A DNA stretch of 64,000 nucleotides from Rhinopithecus roxellana (GCF_007565055.1 NC_044566.1:57643332-57707331), one strand, 5' to 3'; counted from the stretch's first letter, positions 11,040 to 22,574 are shown. Made by a program: numbers and translations. The notes: generated by a model from the letters alone, not told the origin.

Positions 11040-11924
11040 GCAACACTAAATTTTATAGTAATGTAACTGACTTATTTGAAGAATCCTGTTAAAATGTACA
11101 AATAGATTTTTCACATAAGCTTACATTAGCAACTCCTTAATTTATGATTCTTAGTTTCTCTAGTAGAAATTTTATTAATCATTTAAAAATATTCTGTTTG
11201 CAATGGAAGTTACAGTGGTGTTGAACAGTTTTGTGTCAGCCTTTGAATAAAAGTCTGGAATTAGGGCTTGAATTTGGCTATCTAGCTTTCGTTTGCCTTA
11301 TTTATATTGAAAAATGTATTAATCTTGAAAGTGCAAACAGTAGTAATGTCTTTCCCAAATGGTTAATGTGATCGTTTGTGATTAAGGCTACTTTTAGGAC
11401 TCATCACCATACCTTTGGCCATGGAAACACACTGAAATCTGACAGATATATTTCCAATTTGAATTACCTCCTTGTGCTGGGCTACTGAGGCATGAAGAAC
11501 AGAGTCAGAGATTGGGAACCCTATAGTATGAGGAAAGATAGTAGTAACGAAAACATTAAGGAACATTTTTTCAGCAGGAATAATTAGGAGCTGTTCACCA
11601 TTGGCATAGTGGCCCCATTGGCTATCTGATAAGGGGTGATATTACATTTCTCTGCCAGGTCAGGGGTGTGTGTGTGGGGGTGTGCATGTGTGTTTAAGGA
11701 CTGCAGCTATTATGAGTTGACTCCTTTAAATAAATCCCCCGGACAATGGGTATCTGCCTATTTACAGCATTGAGGTTGCAGAGAGACTAACCTTAACCAA
11801 GCAACACACACAGCAAAGGGAGTGATAGACCAAGGCTCTGCTAATCACAGATGCAATATTTTACAAGAAATGGGACTGAGAAGACCTCAGTAAATAGTTA
11901 CTAAGCTTCTGTAATTTATTTAAT
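11040..11924. other. no gene seen; short GT-rich patch
   Basis: No supported frame. A TG/GGG-rich simple patch lies at about 11665-11695. Confidence 0.5.
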
Positions 11925-12085
11925 TTATTCTACACATTTATCTAAGAATCTAGTATGTACCAGTTTCTGTATTTGACTTGGGGAAATAATAAACAATAAA
12001 TGTCTTCTGACTTCAAGCACCTTTTAGTTTGGTGTGGGAAAGACAGACACACAAAGTAAAATATGATATGAATAAATATAATGGA
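11925..12085 (-). repeat. L2 LINE 3' fragment, reverse
   Basis: 'aagaatctagtatgtaccag', 'ataataaacaataaat', 'agacagacacacaaagtaaa' follow the reverse L2 3'-UTR order. Confidence 0.55.
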
Positions 12086-12094
12086 ATATTTAAA

Positions 12095-12400
12095 AAAATC
12101 ACTTACCATTACCAAGTCAGGTTATTGCAGGAATGCAAGAAGGATTTAGTCATTGAAAATATTTTAATATTATTCACTCTTTTATTAGATTAAAAAAGAA
12201 AAATCATATGATCATCTTCATTGATGCCAAAAAGGCGTTTGACAAAAATTTAACATTTATTCTTGATAAAATATCTTTGTAAAATAGAAATAGATGGACA
12301 CTTCTTTAGCATTATAAAATAAATATATATCAACGCTAACTCCATTATTATGCCTCATTGGAACATTAGGAGCATTCCCATTAAAGGCAGGAATAAACTA
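12095..12400 (+). repeat. old L1 ORF2 fragment (reverse transcriptase region)
   Basis: 'atgatcatcttcattgatgc' with the following 'aaaaaggcgtttgac' corresponds to the L1 reverse transcriptase segment encoding I-D-A-x-K-A-F-D. 'agcattcccattaaaggcag' lies further downstream. Frames are broken by stops and indels, so this is an L1M relic. Confidence 0.8.
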
Positions 12401-12434
12401 AGAATCTTGACTATCAGCATTATAATACATTATT

Positions 12435-12885
12435 GTTCTGGGTGGTTCTGCCAACACAGTAAGGCAAGAGAAAGCAAATAGGGTGGAGAGTACCCCATGG
12501 CAGTTTCCACTTCCATACCTCAGGAAATGAGCAACTTCCTCTTCCTGTCTCTTGGGATTCACATTCCTGGCACCTGGCCACTCTGCCATGAAGACCCCTG
12601 AGCAGGCTGTGGGGAGGCCCACATGGACAAGGTCACAGCCCCAGCAGCTCTCAGCTGATGGCCAGCACCAACTTGCTGGGTATGTGAGTGAGCCATCTTG
12701 AACCTGGGTCTTCCAGATTCTAATTAAGCAACCCCAAATGATCCTGGGGAGCAAAAATGCTGCGACTCTTCCATCCTCTGCCCCAATTGCACACCTGTGA
12801 GCAAAATTAATGTTTGTTCTTATTTTAAGCCACTAAGTTTTGGAGTGGTTTATTAATGCAGCAGTGGATAATCAGAAGAAAGTTT
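12435..12885 (+). mobile_element. MLT1-type MaLR LTR
   Basis: 'ttcctgtctcttgggattca', 'gccactaagttttggagtgg' and 'atgcagcagtggataatcag' are signature blocks of MLT1 LTRs. The 5' boundary is approximate. The 118-codon minus frame (12398-12754) runs antisense through it and has no domain. Confidence 0.8.
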
Positions 12886-13080
12886 CAGTACCCAGAAGTG
12901 GGGTGCTGCATAACAAACCCTTAAAACAGGGGCATTGGCTTTGCAGCTGGGCTGCAGTCAGAAGCCAAAAGGGCCTTGAGAAAAAATGTCAGTAAAAATC
13001 TTCAAGTGCAGCAAAGAAAGTGTAAGCAGAAGCCAAAGGGTCTGGTAGGATGATGGTGAAAGACCTCATTACAGGATGAA
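12886..13080 (+). mobile_element. MLT1 internal fragment
   Basis: 'cagtacccagaagtggggtg' and 'ctgcataacaaaccctt' continue directly from the LTR in the way MLT1 internal sequence begins. Only about 200 bases remain. Confidence 0.65.
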
Positions 13081-13234
13081 CATTCTTTTCCAACTGCTTT
13101 TAGCCAAGAAAAGAAAATTACTTAGATTAGAGGTTTCACTTCAGTGGCTAAGAGCAGAAATAATGTTGTTTTTTTCGGTTTTGAACAAAGATATCCTACC
13201 TTCATTTCACTCCTGATCCTGCATAGCAGTTTCT

Positions 13235-13440
13235 TAGTTTTTCAAAGTAATTTCACATATATGATCCTATTACCTTAAATAGCCCACTGAAGTAAGCAGA
13301 TCACATAGTATTGTATGATCCTATTTAAGATCAAGGGGTTAATGACAAGCACAAGTCACGCAATTATCTGGGGAAGAGGCAGTACCAACCCTGGTTCTCA
13401 TTTCTCCTGAATCCACAGAGAGTTGTTTCACCAAAGTGGT
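13235..13440 (+). repeat. MIR
   Basis: 'aaagtaatttcacatatatg', 'ccactgaagtaagcag', 'tgacaagcacaagtcac' and 'aaccctggttct' keep MIR block order. Confidence 0.6.
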
Positions 13441-14217
13441 TGGTAATTTTACACTTGCTACAATTTGCGCAGGAGAAGGGGGAGTCCCAGGGGCTGGAGA
13501 ATAAAAGACATAGCTAGGCAGGACCCTGTGTGACTGTCTCCCAGTAAGTCCCTTTCAGGACACACATTCTAGGAGAAGCAGAACATTGTGGTTGCATTTC
13601 CTGTCCCACATCTTTATATGCTGGGTGTATTCCAAATAAATGTTTCAGGTTCTGGAGGGTTGGTTTTTCCTCCAAGAACTTCAATGTTTGATGAGTTTGG
13701 AAAGTGAGAAGCTGATAAGAAACATACCCAACACAAGTTGCTATTAGATTGCTTTTAAACTATTTCCCTAAAATTCATACTTAAAAGTGAATATAGGATA
13801 GAATTCGCAGGTCCAATTATGTATGATGTTCCTTTTGTAAAGAAGTGGCACCTGCTGGCTAGAAGGATAGCAACATACGTGGGTGGGGCTTTAAAGAGCT
13901 CACCTTTTGCAGGGCACCTGGTTCTTTAAGACAGCTGTAAGAAGCCTACACGTTACTTTTTTCACCACTGAGATGATGCAAATACTATAATAAATTACCC
14001 AATAATTTTTACCGATAGTGGAAGAAAATCGATAGGTCTGAAATAAGCAAGAGCACGAGGTAACTTCTTACTCTATGGATAGCTGAGAAACTATATATAT
14101 AAGGTAGTTTCTGAACTACGTTAGTCTCTTCAGTTTCTTCCTTTACTTTAGGATTGGTGCTGCTTCTCCAGCCGCCTGACTTCCCAGAGCGTCCCTGTTC
14201 GAATATTTTTTTTCCAG
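13441..14217. other. no gene or confident repeat seen
   Basis: Mixed sequence without a recognisable repeat. A 'tatatataaggta' TATA-like run at about 14092 has no coding sequence near it. Confidence 0.5.
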
Positions 14218-14651
14218 TAATGGAAAAGAATATCTGCTTGACAAAACTTTAGTTTTGCTCCTGAACCTTCTCCTAGGTCCTTCTGTTCACTTCCTTGTAA
14301 AATATAGGTTTAGCTGAGGACCCTGTTAAGTCAGTTTATCCCTCACCCTTAATATCTAATCAGGTTCCTCAACCTCTACCCTGCCCCAGGTAATGTCTGA
14401 GCACTGCGACCTGCCTTTGGCAAGAATCTTGTGAGGTCAGCTTACCCAGAATTCCCCTTCCTCCTAATGTTTCCTCTTAGTAATTTTCCATCCTCTGACC
14501 TCCACCTGAGCTTTGGCTATAAATTCCCACCCGCCCGTGTTGTATTCAAAGTTGAACCCAATCTCTGTCCCCCACTACAAAATCTGATTGCAGTGGTCCT
14601 TATATCTATTATGATGGTCCTAAATAAAGTCTGCCTTACTGTATTTTAACA
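14218..14651 (+). mobile_element. ERVL-type solo LTR (LTR33/LTR41-like)
   Basis: The element runs from about 'taatggaaaagaatatctgc' to 'attttaaca'. It holds a TATA-like box ('ggctataaattcccac', about 14513-14528) and a polyadenylation signal (AATAAA, 14623-14628) near the 3' end, then 'gtctgcctta'. This is LTR layout with no coding region. The subfamily name is a recollection. Confidence 0.6.
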
Positions 14652-14758
14652 AATATTATGAGCAATTTTTTTCTTAAACAGTTAACAGTTTAGATTTTAA
14701 TCAGATCTAGAGAATCTGATTTTAAATCATTTTAAAGATCAAAGCATAAATCAAGCAT

Positions 14759-15073
14759 GTGGTGACCTTCAGCCTTAAAGAAGCAGCATTGGGTTACCTG
14801 AGGCATAGGTCAGATTCAGTAGAAACAGCCAGGCCTTGTCAGGGAAGTCCATGCACTGTCCATGACCACTGTAGATTGCCACCTGAAATTATGGTGTCAA
14901 TCCTAGAGCACTTTGTAATCTATCAAATGTTCTACAAATATGAGCCATTAACAGAACTGGGTTTCAATAAGGTGTTCCAAGAAGTCAGACAATATCTATG
15001 TACTCTGGAGCCAATTCTTATGTATGCTAATACTGAAATGAAGATTAAATATGAAGACAATCACCATCAGTGA
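14759..15073 (+). other. unassigned 104-codon open frame
   Basis: An ATG-initiated frame outside any repeat I recognise, ending TGA at 15071-15073. The protein is acidic/aromatic in its second half (for example VIYQMFYKYEPLTELGF) with no signal peptide, membrane segment or domain I know. 'caataaaat' about 100 bases downstream could be a poly-A signal. It could be a decayed processed pseudogene or a chance frame. No splice or promoter evidence. Confidence 0.15.
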
Positions 15074-15475
15074 TGTCGATTATACTAAATGAATTAAGTC
15101 AGTACATTTGCTGAAAAAGCACTGAAGGACAATATGTCCCTCTAAGTTTACTTAAGTAGAAAGTCAATAAAATACCTCAATCCCAAGGACAGTTTGTGAA
15201 ATAGATTGCAGATTTTGCAGATGAGAAAATGAGATTGAGAAAGCATGCTAGAGACTTTCATTTCTTGCTGCCTCACTGCTGCCTGAGCGTTTTGGATGGA
15301 CTTACTGTCTGTGTGGCCAGGTTCTCCCTGGCTATAGTTCCTGGGCTAAGGTGAACACTTGGCTCATATTTGCTTGCCACTGACCTGGGACTTGAATGGA
15401 TGATTTGGCTTGAAAAGATGAGCTACTACAATATAATTTTTTTCTCTCTGGATGTGGAACCAAGGAAACTAGCAG

Positions 15476-16092
15476 TGTGCAAACCTGTGTTTATTGCAGC
15501 ATTATTCACAATAGCCAAGATAGAGTAACAACCTAAGTGTCCATCAATGGATGAATGGTTAAAGACAATATTATATAATATACATACGTGCATATATACA
15601 TATGTGTATATAAAATAGAATACTATTTGGCTATTAAAAAGAAGGAAATCTTGTCACTTGTGACAACATGGACAAGCCTGAAGGACATTTTGGTAAGTGA
15701 AGTAAGTCAGACACAGAAATACAAATACTGTATGCTTTCACTTACATGTGGAATCTAAAAAAGTTTAACTCATATGAGCAGAGAGTGGAACAGTGGTTAT
15801 CAGGTGCTGGAAATAGGGGAAATTGAGAGATGTTGGTCAAAGGGTGCAAACTTCCAATTATAATAAATTAATTTCCATTACTACCCATGCTGTACCTTAG
15901 ATTCCCAGTCAGTTCTGGGTCACATTTTTTGAATGCCAGTAAGTTCTGGGAATCTAAGGTACAGCATGGGTGGTGATGGAAATTAATTTAGTTGTAAAAA
16001 TCATTACACCCTATCAAATTATCATATTGTACACCTTGAATGTACATGATCTTTATTTGTCAATTACTTTTTTTTAATAAAAGAAAAAAAAT
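15476..16092 (+). mobile_element. L1M 3' end
   Basis: 'ttattgcagcattattcaca', 'gtgtccatcaatggatgaat', 'gtggaatctaaaaaagt' and the terminal 'acaccttgaatgtacatgat' with a worn A/T tail follow the L1M ORF2-end/3'UTR order. A long inverted duplication interrupts it at 15864-15990. Confidence 0.85.
15864..15990. repeat. 45-bp inverted repeat with 37-base loop
   Basis: Arm 1 (15864-15908) and arm 2 (15946-15990) are reverse complements at 43 of 45 positions; the two mismatches are both C/T changes. Arm 2 reads as native L1M 3'UTR ('aagttctgggaatctaaggt'), so arm 1 is the added copy. Loop bases 15916-15938 match 16537-16559 at 22 of 23 positions. Confidence 0.95.
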
Positions 16093-17522
16093 GCTCAGCA
16101 GGAAGTCACTAAATTAAAGATCTGCAGGCCTAGTAAGTAGGCTGCCATGTATGGTCAGGTTTAAGATGGGTAAATAGAAAAGTTGAACAATAGAGAATCA
16201 TCAAAGTGGCAAGAGGGGTGGGAATGAGAGAAGTGACTGCTCTCCACAGTTTCCTTGGATTCTGCCTGTCCTTTGGCAGGGATGTTTTTCCTTGGTTTTC
16301 TATAATACTTTGCTGAATTTACAATAAATGATCTATCTTAGGAGAGTTGGAGTGATTATTTATAACAACCTAAAGTAGAGCAGAGAGGTTATATAACTTG
16401 CTGGAGATATAGCTAATAATTGGGGCAAAACTCAGGCATGCATGATCTTTAAAATCGCTCCTAGCTCTAAGCTCCATTCCTTTCTCCTAAGGAACTCTTC
16501 AATATTTACTAGGAACCTCCTGAAAGATTCAAAGAATGGGTCACATTTTGTGAATGCCAAGCAGCATGGCCCTACATTAAAAGGGAGAGCTTGGAGCAAC
16601 CTTCAAATTAAGCCACACAGGCAGCCACCTACTTTGTTAATGAACATTGCTGTGGCATTGGTTTTAAGGAAAGACTAATTTCCATCAATGCCTTAAAGAG
16701 ACATTATAAATTATCACTTGAAGAGTTTACATTCCCTTTCAAGAGCAGTCTCTATCTTCATTGCAACAACCTGTGCTTTTCCTGGAGAGACCGTGCCTGC
16801 AGTTACTATTCCTGTAGAACATCATAGGCTGCTGTGTCACTTTTGTTGTAATGTAATCCAGTTCATGTTTATTCTGTTTTACAGTTAATGTGGGGAAACA
16901 AGGAGCAGTTGAACAACTAGAATGAATTAAATCTATAAGAAATATTTCACCTTCAAGAAATTTGTTCTGAAGTGCATTTCTTTAGATTTCTGATGTATTT
17001 GAATCAGACATTTGAGAATACTAAAGACTCTGTCAGTTATCACCAGGGAATGCATTTAGAAATATTTTTCAATTTGATCATCACAAAAGAAATTTGACAT
17101 ACATTTAAAAACTGTCAGTTTATCATCTTGTGGTTATCATGAAGGAGAAAATACATTGTTACAGAGTTTGCTATAAAAATCAATTTTGTCATTGTCTTGG
17201 GTATTGCAAATACAAAGACCATATTAAACTAAAGAATTTATATAATCTTTATAAAGAATTCTGCAGTAAACCAGATATGTGAACTTGTATTATGTACATA
17301 AAATGTGTGACTATGGATATCATTTTGTGGATGAATGATAGAATCATTCTAATCTCTTCATTACATCTCACACTCTTCCATCCATTGTTTTGAAGATAGA
17401 ATAGATGATGCCATGATCTGTTGTGCAAGAATGGCTTAGGGATTACAGTGACTACATTTTCCAGTGTGCAAGTTTCTTTTTGGTTGCTTTACAATGTTAA
17501 ATTAAAATTCAATATATTAAAT
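16093..17522. other. mostly no feature; MIR-like patch near 16370-16440
   Basis: No supported gene. 'agagaggttatataacttgc' near 16382 resembles a MIR core. Segment 16537-16559 is the probable template of the hairpin loop at 15916-15938. Confidence 0.5.
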
Positions 17523-17680
17523 GTGTATTAGTCTGTTCTCACACTCCTAATAAACGCATACCCAAGTCTGGGTAATTTAGAAAGGAAAGAGGTTTAATTG
17601 ACTCACAGTTCAGTATGGCTAGGGAGGCTCAGGAAACTTAAAATCATGAAGGAAGGGGAAGCAAACATTTCCTTCTTCAG
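17523..17680 (-). mobile_element. THE1/MST LTR fragment, reverse
   Basis: 'tgtattagtctgttctcaca' to 'aagcaaacatttccttcttc' matches the 3' part of a MaLR LTR in reverse, best to THE1. It breaks off after 'cttcttc', and the rest of the LTR is missing. Confidence 0.8.
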
Positions 17681-17813
17681 CTACTCAGCTACTCTGGAGG
17701 CTGAGGCAGGAGAATTGCTGGAACCCGGAGGCGGAGGTTGCAGCGAGCCGAGATGGCGCCACTGCATTCCAGCCTGGGCAACACCCGTCTCAAACAAAAA
17801 ACAGAAAACAAAA
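17681..17813 (+). mobile_element. Alu right-arm fragment
   Basis: Only the 3' part of an Alu is present ('ggaggctgaggcaggagaat' to 'cagcctgggcaacacc') with an A-rich tail. It abuts the broken LTR through a doubled 'agctactc' (17679-17694). Confidence 0.85.
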
Positions 17814-17814
17814 C

Positions 17815-18056
17815 TACTGTTGACTCTTGGACAACATGAGTGTGAATGTTGTAAGACTACTTATATGTGGATTTTTTTTTTTAAACCACACAAGGATTGA
17901 AAATAGAGTTATTTGTGGAATGCAAAACATCTCTATACGGAGGGCTGACTTTTTTCATCTGTGCGGGCTGCACAGGGACGACTATAGGACTTGAGAGCGC
18001 ATGGATTTCAATATATGGGGGTCCAGGAACCAAACCCCTGTACATACCAAGGAACA
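17815..18056 (+). mobile_element. Tigger2/MER8-like DNA transposon remnant
   Basis: 'tgttgactcttggacaacat' resembles the Tigger2 inverted terminus. 'gcacagggacgactatagga', 'ggtccaggaaccaaacccct' and 'accaaggaacaa' follow the opposite end. The transposase region is absent, so this is a short non-autonomous form. Confidence 0.6.
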
Positions 18057-19899
18057 ATTTTATATTACTTTTCAAAACAATTGTGAGCGAAGTGAATTCA
18101 CCCATGAAAAGAACAGATCAATAAATTGGGATAAAACAGTAAAGGCAACAACATGTTGCTTTTAAAGGACCCACTGAATCAAAGTGACAAAAGAAGGTCA
18201 ATTATAAGTCTAAGTTTTTTAAAAAATGCTGCATTTCTTGTCCTGATAGTGCACTGTAGACTGCCCATTTGTGTGTAACAGAATTCCCGGGCTCAGTTCA
18301 AGATATACCAGCAAGAACTTCCATTTGGAGAGAAGGGGTACTAAGTACAGAATCTTCCTTTGGAATTTCTAACACTTAGTCTGATTGGAGGGGATAAGAA
18401 CTGAACTGATAATTAGCTAGAGTTCTTAGAGCTGAGAAAACAAAGGAGAGTTAAAGCATCCTATTTTTTGTGGGCAACTGCTCTATTAGTGGATTTCACT
18501 AATAGAGAAGACTTCACCCTGGGTTCCATCTTGAAGATTTGTCAATACAATCAAATTCAGATGAAGCCTGGGAATTTGTAATTTTCATAGGCTCTCTAGC
18601 AATTCAGAAATGCAATTGGGTCTTGGCCCAGATACAGCCTGTGTAAGTGTTATGTGATACAGGGAATACGGAACAGAACCAGCACCAGCCTGAACCATGT
18701 GAGAATCTTGACTATCTCTAAATATGCCCTTTGGTTGAGGAATACACAGTGGATATCTCTCATACATTGGCCTGGGAGGAGCTTCTGAGTGTCTCTCTGA
18801 CCTGGCAGTTGACAATTGTACTAATGTTGGCAGCCTCTAAGGTTAGAAAGTCCCCTTCTGCTTCCTAAAACAAACAGTCAAAGTAAACCGTGGAAGTACT
18901 GTTAGCAGGTAGAAAGCCTCTATATACAAGGTTGATCGAATTCATATTTGCTTTCCCAATGGCAAAAAATCTAGGGACAGAAAATGTGTGTTACAAGTTA
19001 ATTTTGCTGTCTATGTTAGCCAAGTGAATGCTGAAATAATTCTCTGTATTTTAGGAACTATTGCTACTTTCCAACAGCTCCTTGACATACTACGTAAAAT
19101 GTGTTGTAATTATGTTTCTTTCTTGGCCTTTGCCCTTCCAGGCTTCTTACAAAAAGCAGCAAAATCCTCTACAAACACTCAGTGCTATTCTATTTTAAGA
19201 AGCAACCCAAGAGCTAGTGGTTTTGCCAGCACACAGTCATATTACAGAATTATGCTTGGCCTTATCTATGGATTTTAATTTTGAGTGGAAGGATCTATAT
19301 TCTAGTTATCATTTAATTTCAGGCTTAGAGTAAAAATGGAAGGGTATAGTAATGCACATCCTTCTCTTCTCCACAGTTTCCCCCACTTGGAGCTCCTGGC
19401 CTTCTAACAATGACTATCAGTCTCCCTCTGTCTTGTGAGTCCTTCAGTGTTAAAAACGTCTGTGAACTTCTGAAACAGCGGGTCTCTAACCTTTTGTGTT
19501 TGCCCCATGCTTTTGGTAACTGAACTTTTTAGGGGGACAAAACTAAGAGGTTTACATTTTCAGGCTAGGATATTTGCAAGGTATATCCTGATTATTGTTT
19601 TCATGAAAATGAATGTTAGCATCAAAAAATAGTGAGACAACTAGATATTATGTGGCTCCTGATGTGATGCAATATGAAATTCACAGCATGTCCTACAAAC
19701 TAATTTTTTGCCAGAAATACTTCACTAAAACTACTAAAGCTTTTAGATCTGACTTCCAGCTTACAGAAAATATAGGGGATAGGAAAAGAGTTAAGTGATA
19801 TCATGAGAAAACAATCAGATAAATCCGGAAGGTGGGACATTGTATGGGAGATCTGGCCTGGATTTGTATTTAACAAATCAATGTCATGAGAAAAAAAAA

Positions 19900-19900
<1 letters not shown>
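18057..19900. other. no gene or confident repeat seen
   Basis: About 1.8 kb of unique-looking sequence. The plus frame at 18988-19278 (96 codons) and minus frame at 18585-18815 have no recognisable motif, no splice context and ordinary AT-rich composition. Confidence 0.5.

Positions 19901-19930
<30 letters not shown>
19901..19930. repeat. (TG)n microsatellite after A10
   Basis: Fifteen TG units follow ten A's. Likely polymorphic. Confidence 0.95.
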
Positions 19931-19934
<4 letters not shown>

Positions 19935-20569
19935 GGGAGGAGGATTACTGTCCTTTACAAAGAGATCAGAGAGACATGGCAATCGAAGGCAATGGGTGGT
20001 TCTTGATTACATCCTGGTTTCAGCAAAAAAGCTCTACAAGATATTTTTGGAATAACTGCAGAAAATTGAATATGGAATTGGCATTAGATGATATTAAGGA
20101 ATAATTGTTAAATTTTTTAGGCATGATGATGCTGTGTTTATATGGGAAAATGTTCTTATTTTTAGAGAGGCAGATGGATACATTTAAGGGTAAAATGCTT
20201 GACATCTGAAATTTAATGTAAAATATCTCAGTAAATAAATTAAAAATTAAAAGAGAAACAAAATTAAAACAACATATATGCTAATATTTAGCAAGTTTTC
20301 AATCTAAGAAATTGGTATTTTGGTGTTCATTATACTAGTCTCTCTATTGTTCTGTTTGAAATTTTTCATAATAAAATGTAAAACAAGCAGTAATTCTCAA
20401 ATATCTGCAAATAAGACAGTAATAAATGCAAAAAAATTGCTCTCTCAGAAAAACATTTTATATTCTCCAGTTAATTCTACCCACTCACCCCTTTTTTATT
20501 GAAGTATCTATAGTTCTTTTAATCACTTTCACTCATTGACTGAATATTTTAGCATTTAATTCACTATTT
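19931..20569. other. no gene or confident repeat seen
   Basis: AT-rich sequence with no usable frame or repeat signature. Confidence 0.5.
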
Positions 20570-21421
20570 TCCCCACCACTACCATTGGCATTAGGTGAAG
20601 TAACTTCAAACCACCACCCAGTATGCTGGCCTCTGGGTTCCTTCATTTCCTCAACTGTGATATTCCTTTCCTCCAGCCCACCTCAAACCCCTATTCCCAT
20701 TGTCACATCCTAAACCTTGAACTCTGCTACACCCAGAATCACAATTTTGGACATCCTATGCACTAACTACCATTTCTTATCTTTCTGGTGTCCTCATTCC
20801 AACAATTCTTTGACTCTGTGCTAGGGACCTCCCATTCATTACCTTCTCAATTGTTTTGCTTACTGTCCTCCAATTTTGCAATAGCATCCACACTTCCCAT
20901 AGCCCAATACTATGATACTGCCTTTCCCTGTACCCTCAAATTCCTCCTCTTCATCTCCCTTCATGGTACTTACCTCACAAAATCCCACTTTAACTAAACC
21001 CAAGGCTCCAACCTCTGGGTCTGCCTCTGAGCAGCTGTGTGTGGCTGGTGGAGAGCACACAGCCATGCTGACTGGTGTCATCTTAAATCTTGGACCACAA
21101 ACCTCAAGTGAGCCCTTGAGACTCCCTGGTAATTCCACTCTCCTCAAACCTCCAAAACCACTTTCTTGTTTCTCATTCTCAGCGTGTCAGATTGCTTCCT
21201 ATTTTACTGAGGAAATAAGAGTCATTGGAGAACTTCCTCATCTTCCCACTGCAAAATCCATTCTTATACTTTCACCTTTACTCATCAATTTAGCCTGTCT
21301 TTTTCAAGAGTGGATAACCTTTTCCTTCTCCTATTTGGGCCAGTTCTTTCCTTTTGTGTACTGGAACTCATCCTGTCTCAGCATTCAAGGGCTTTGGTCC
21401 TGCAACTTCCTTCTTTCTTGT
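20570..21421 (+). repeat. old pyrimidine-rich interspersed repeat, possibly upstream part of an L2-type LINE
   Basis: Composition and phrases such as 'gcctctgagcagctgtgtgt', 'ttttactgaggaaataagag' and 'gaacttcctcatcttcccac' recall a multi-copy mammalian repeat, in the same orientation as the L2 that follows. The 172-codon frame at 20912-21430 lies inside it. That frame is hydrophobic/serine-rich with no domain and is rejected as a gene. Confidence 0.4.
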
Positions 21422-21760
21422 GTATATTAGCCTGTTCTGTGGGCTGTACAGGAAGCGTGGTGCTGGCATTTGCTTAGGGCCAGGGAGCTTTTACTCATGG
21501 CAGAAGGCAAAGCAGGAGCAGGCATGTCACATGGTGAAAACAGAAGCGAGAGAGAAGAGAGGCAGATGACACACACATTTAAGCAGCCAGATCTTGGTGA
21601 GCACTCACTATCACAAGGACAGCAACAAGGGGATGGTGCTAAACTATTCATGAAAAATCGGCCCCCATGATCCAATTAGCTCTTATGAGGCCCCACCTCC
21701 AACATTGGGAATTACAGGTCACCATGAGATTTAGAGGAGACAGATATCCAAACTATATCA
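21422..21760 (-). mobile_element. MaLR LTR (MLT1/MST-type), reverse, internally shortened
   Basis: 'attagcctgttctgtgggct', 'tcatggcagaaggcaaagca', 'atgaggccccacctccaaca', ending 'aactatatca'. The usual 'gggtaatttataaag' block is absent, indicating an internal deletion near the start. Confidence 0.75.
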
Positions 21761-21920
21761 TCATGTGTCAAATTTTCCCCATAAACTGGCTTAGCATCAA
21801 GAAGGCGACAGCAGCTCTTATTCCTTAATCCTGTTGTTCGTTTCCACATTACAGCAAAATTCCGTGAAAGCCTTGCTTCAACTTCTTAACTTCCATTCTT
21901 CGTTTCTCATTCCCTAAAGT
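21761..21920 (+). repeat. L2 LINE ORF2 fragment
   Basis: 'cattacagcaaaattccgtg' and 'cttccattcttcgtttctca' align with L2 reverse transcriptase coding text ('tttacagcaaaactcc...'). It continues after the L1M insertion at about 24475. Confidence 0.5.
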
Positions 21921-22574
21921 AAAGAGCAGAATATAATGAATATCTTTGTCTCCACTACAAAATATTAGAATCCAGAACTAAAATATTTAGAAACACATTT
22001 AGAGCTCTTTTATCCCTCTCCTGGATCCCGTCTCCCCTTTACTCTCTATCCCAGAGAGCACTAATGTGACACAATAAAAATAAACCACTCATATCTTCTG
22101 CTGCAGGGAACAAAGTTGATGATGGTCCCAGCTGACTCCCTTCTGGATTTACTGCTGTTACCTGCCTTCCCCAGGCAGGTGAGGACTAAGCAGGTTAGGG
22201 ATACAAGTTCAGGTCAGTATCTGTTTGATGCAGGACTTCTCCAGTGGGTGACTTTGGCTCAAGGACTCCTCATTGGTCTGGCTACAACTTTCTTAGACCC
22301 CTGCTGTAGTCTAAGATTTTTCTCTTCCAATCCTTTTACCTTTCCTTTTCCACTCACAGGGATCAGACCCACACTGTGGTGTGAAGGTTCTTTTGGTCTC
22401 CTTCTGCTTCTTCTCTTTATATTTCACAACCACTTTCCCTCATAAGTTTCTTGCACACCTAATCCATCTTGGCGTCTGCTTCTTGGAGAACCAAATGAAC
22501 ACAGGCACTATTGTGATTTGGGTGTTTATTATTTTCATGTCCATTTGTCTGTCTCTCTTTTATATATAAATATG
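21921..22574. repeat. unassigned old repeat
   Basis: 'cttgcacacctaatccatct' and 'tggcgtctgcttcttggaga' recall a repeated LINE-like 3' end. I cannot fix the family. The plus frame 22116-22445 overlaps it. Confidence 0.35.

Noticed and set aside
12398..12754. 118-codon minus frame
   Set aside because: Antisense of an MLT1 LTR and an L1 scrap.
14092..14105. TATA-like run as a promoter
   Set aside because: Isolated AT-rich patch with no initiator, coding sequence or LTR frame at that position.
20912..21430. 172-codon plus-strand frame, the longest here
   Set aside because: Lies in pyrimidine-rich repeat-like DNA, is Ser/Pro/Leu-rich with no domain, and runs into a MaLR LTR. No splice or promoter context.
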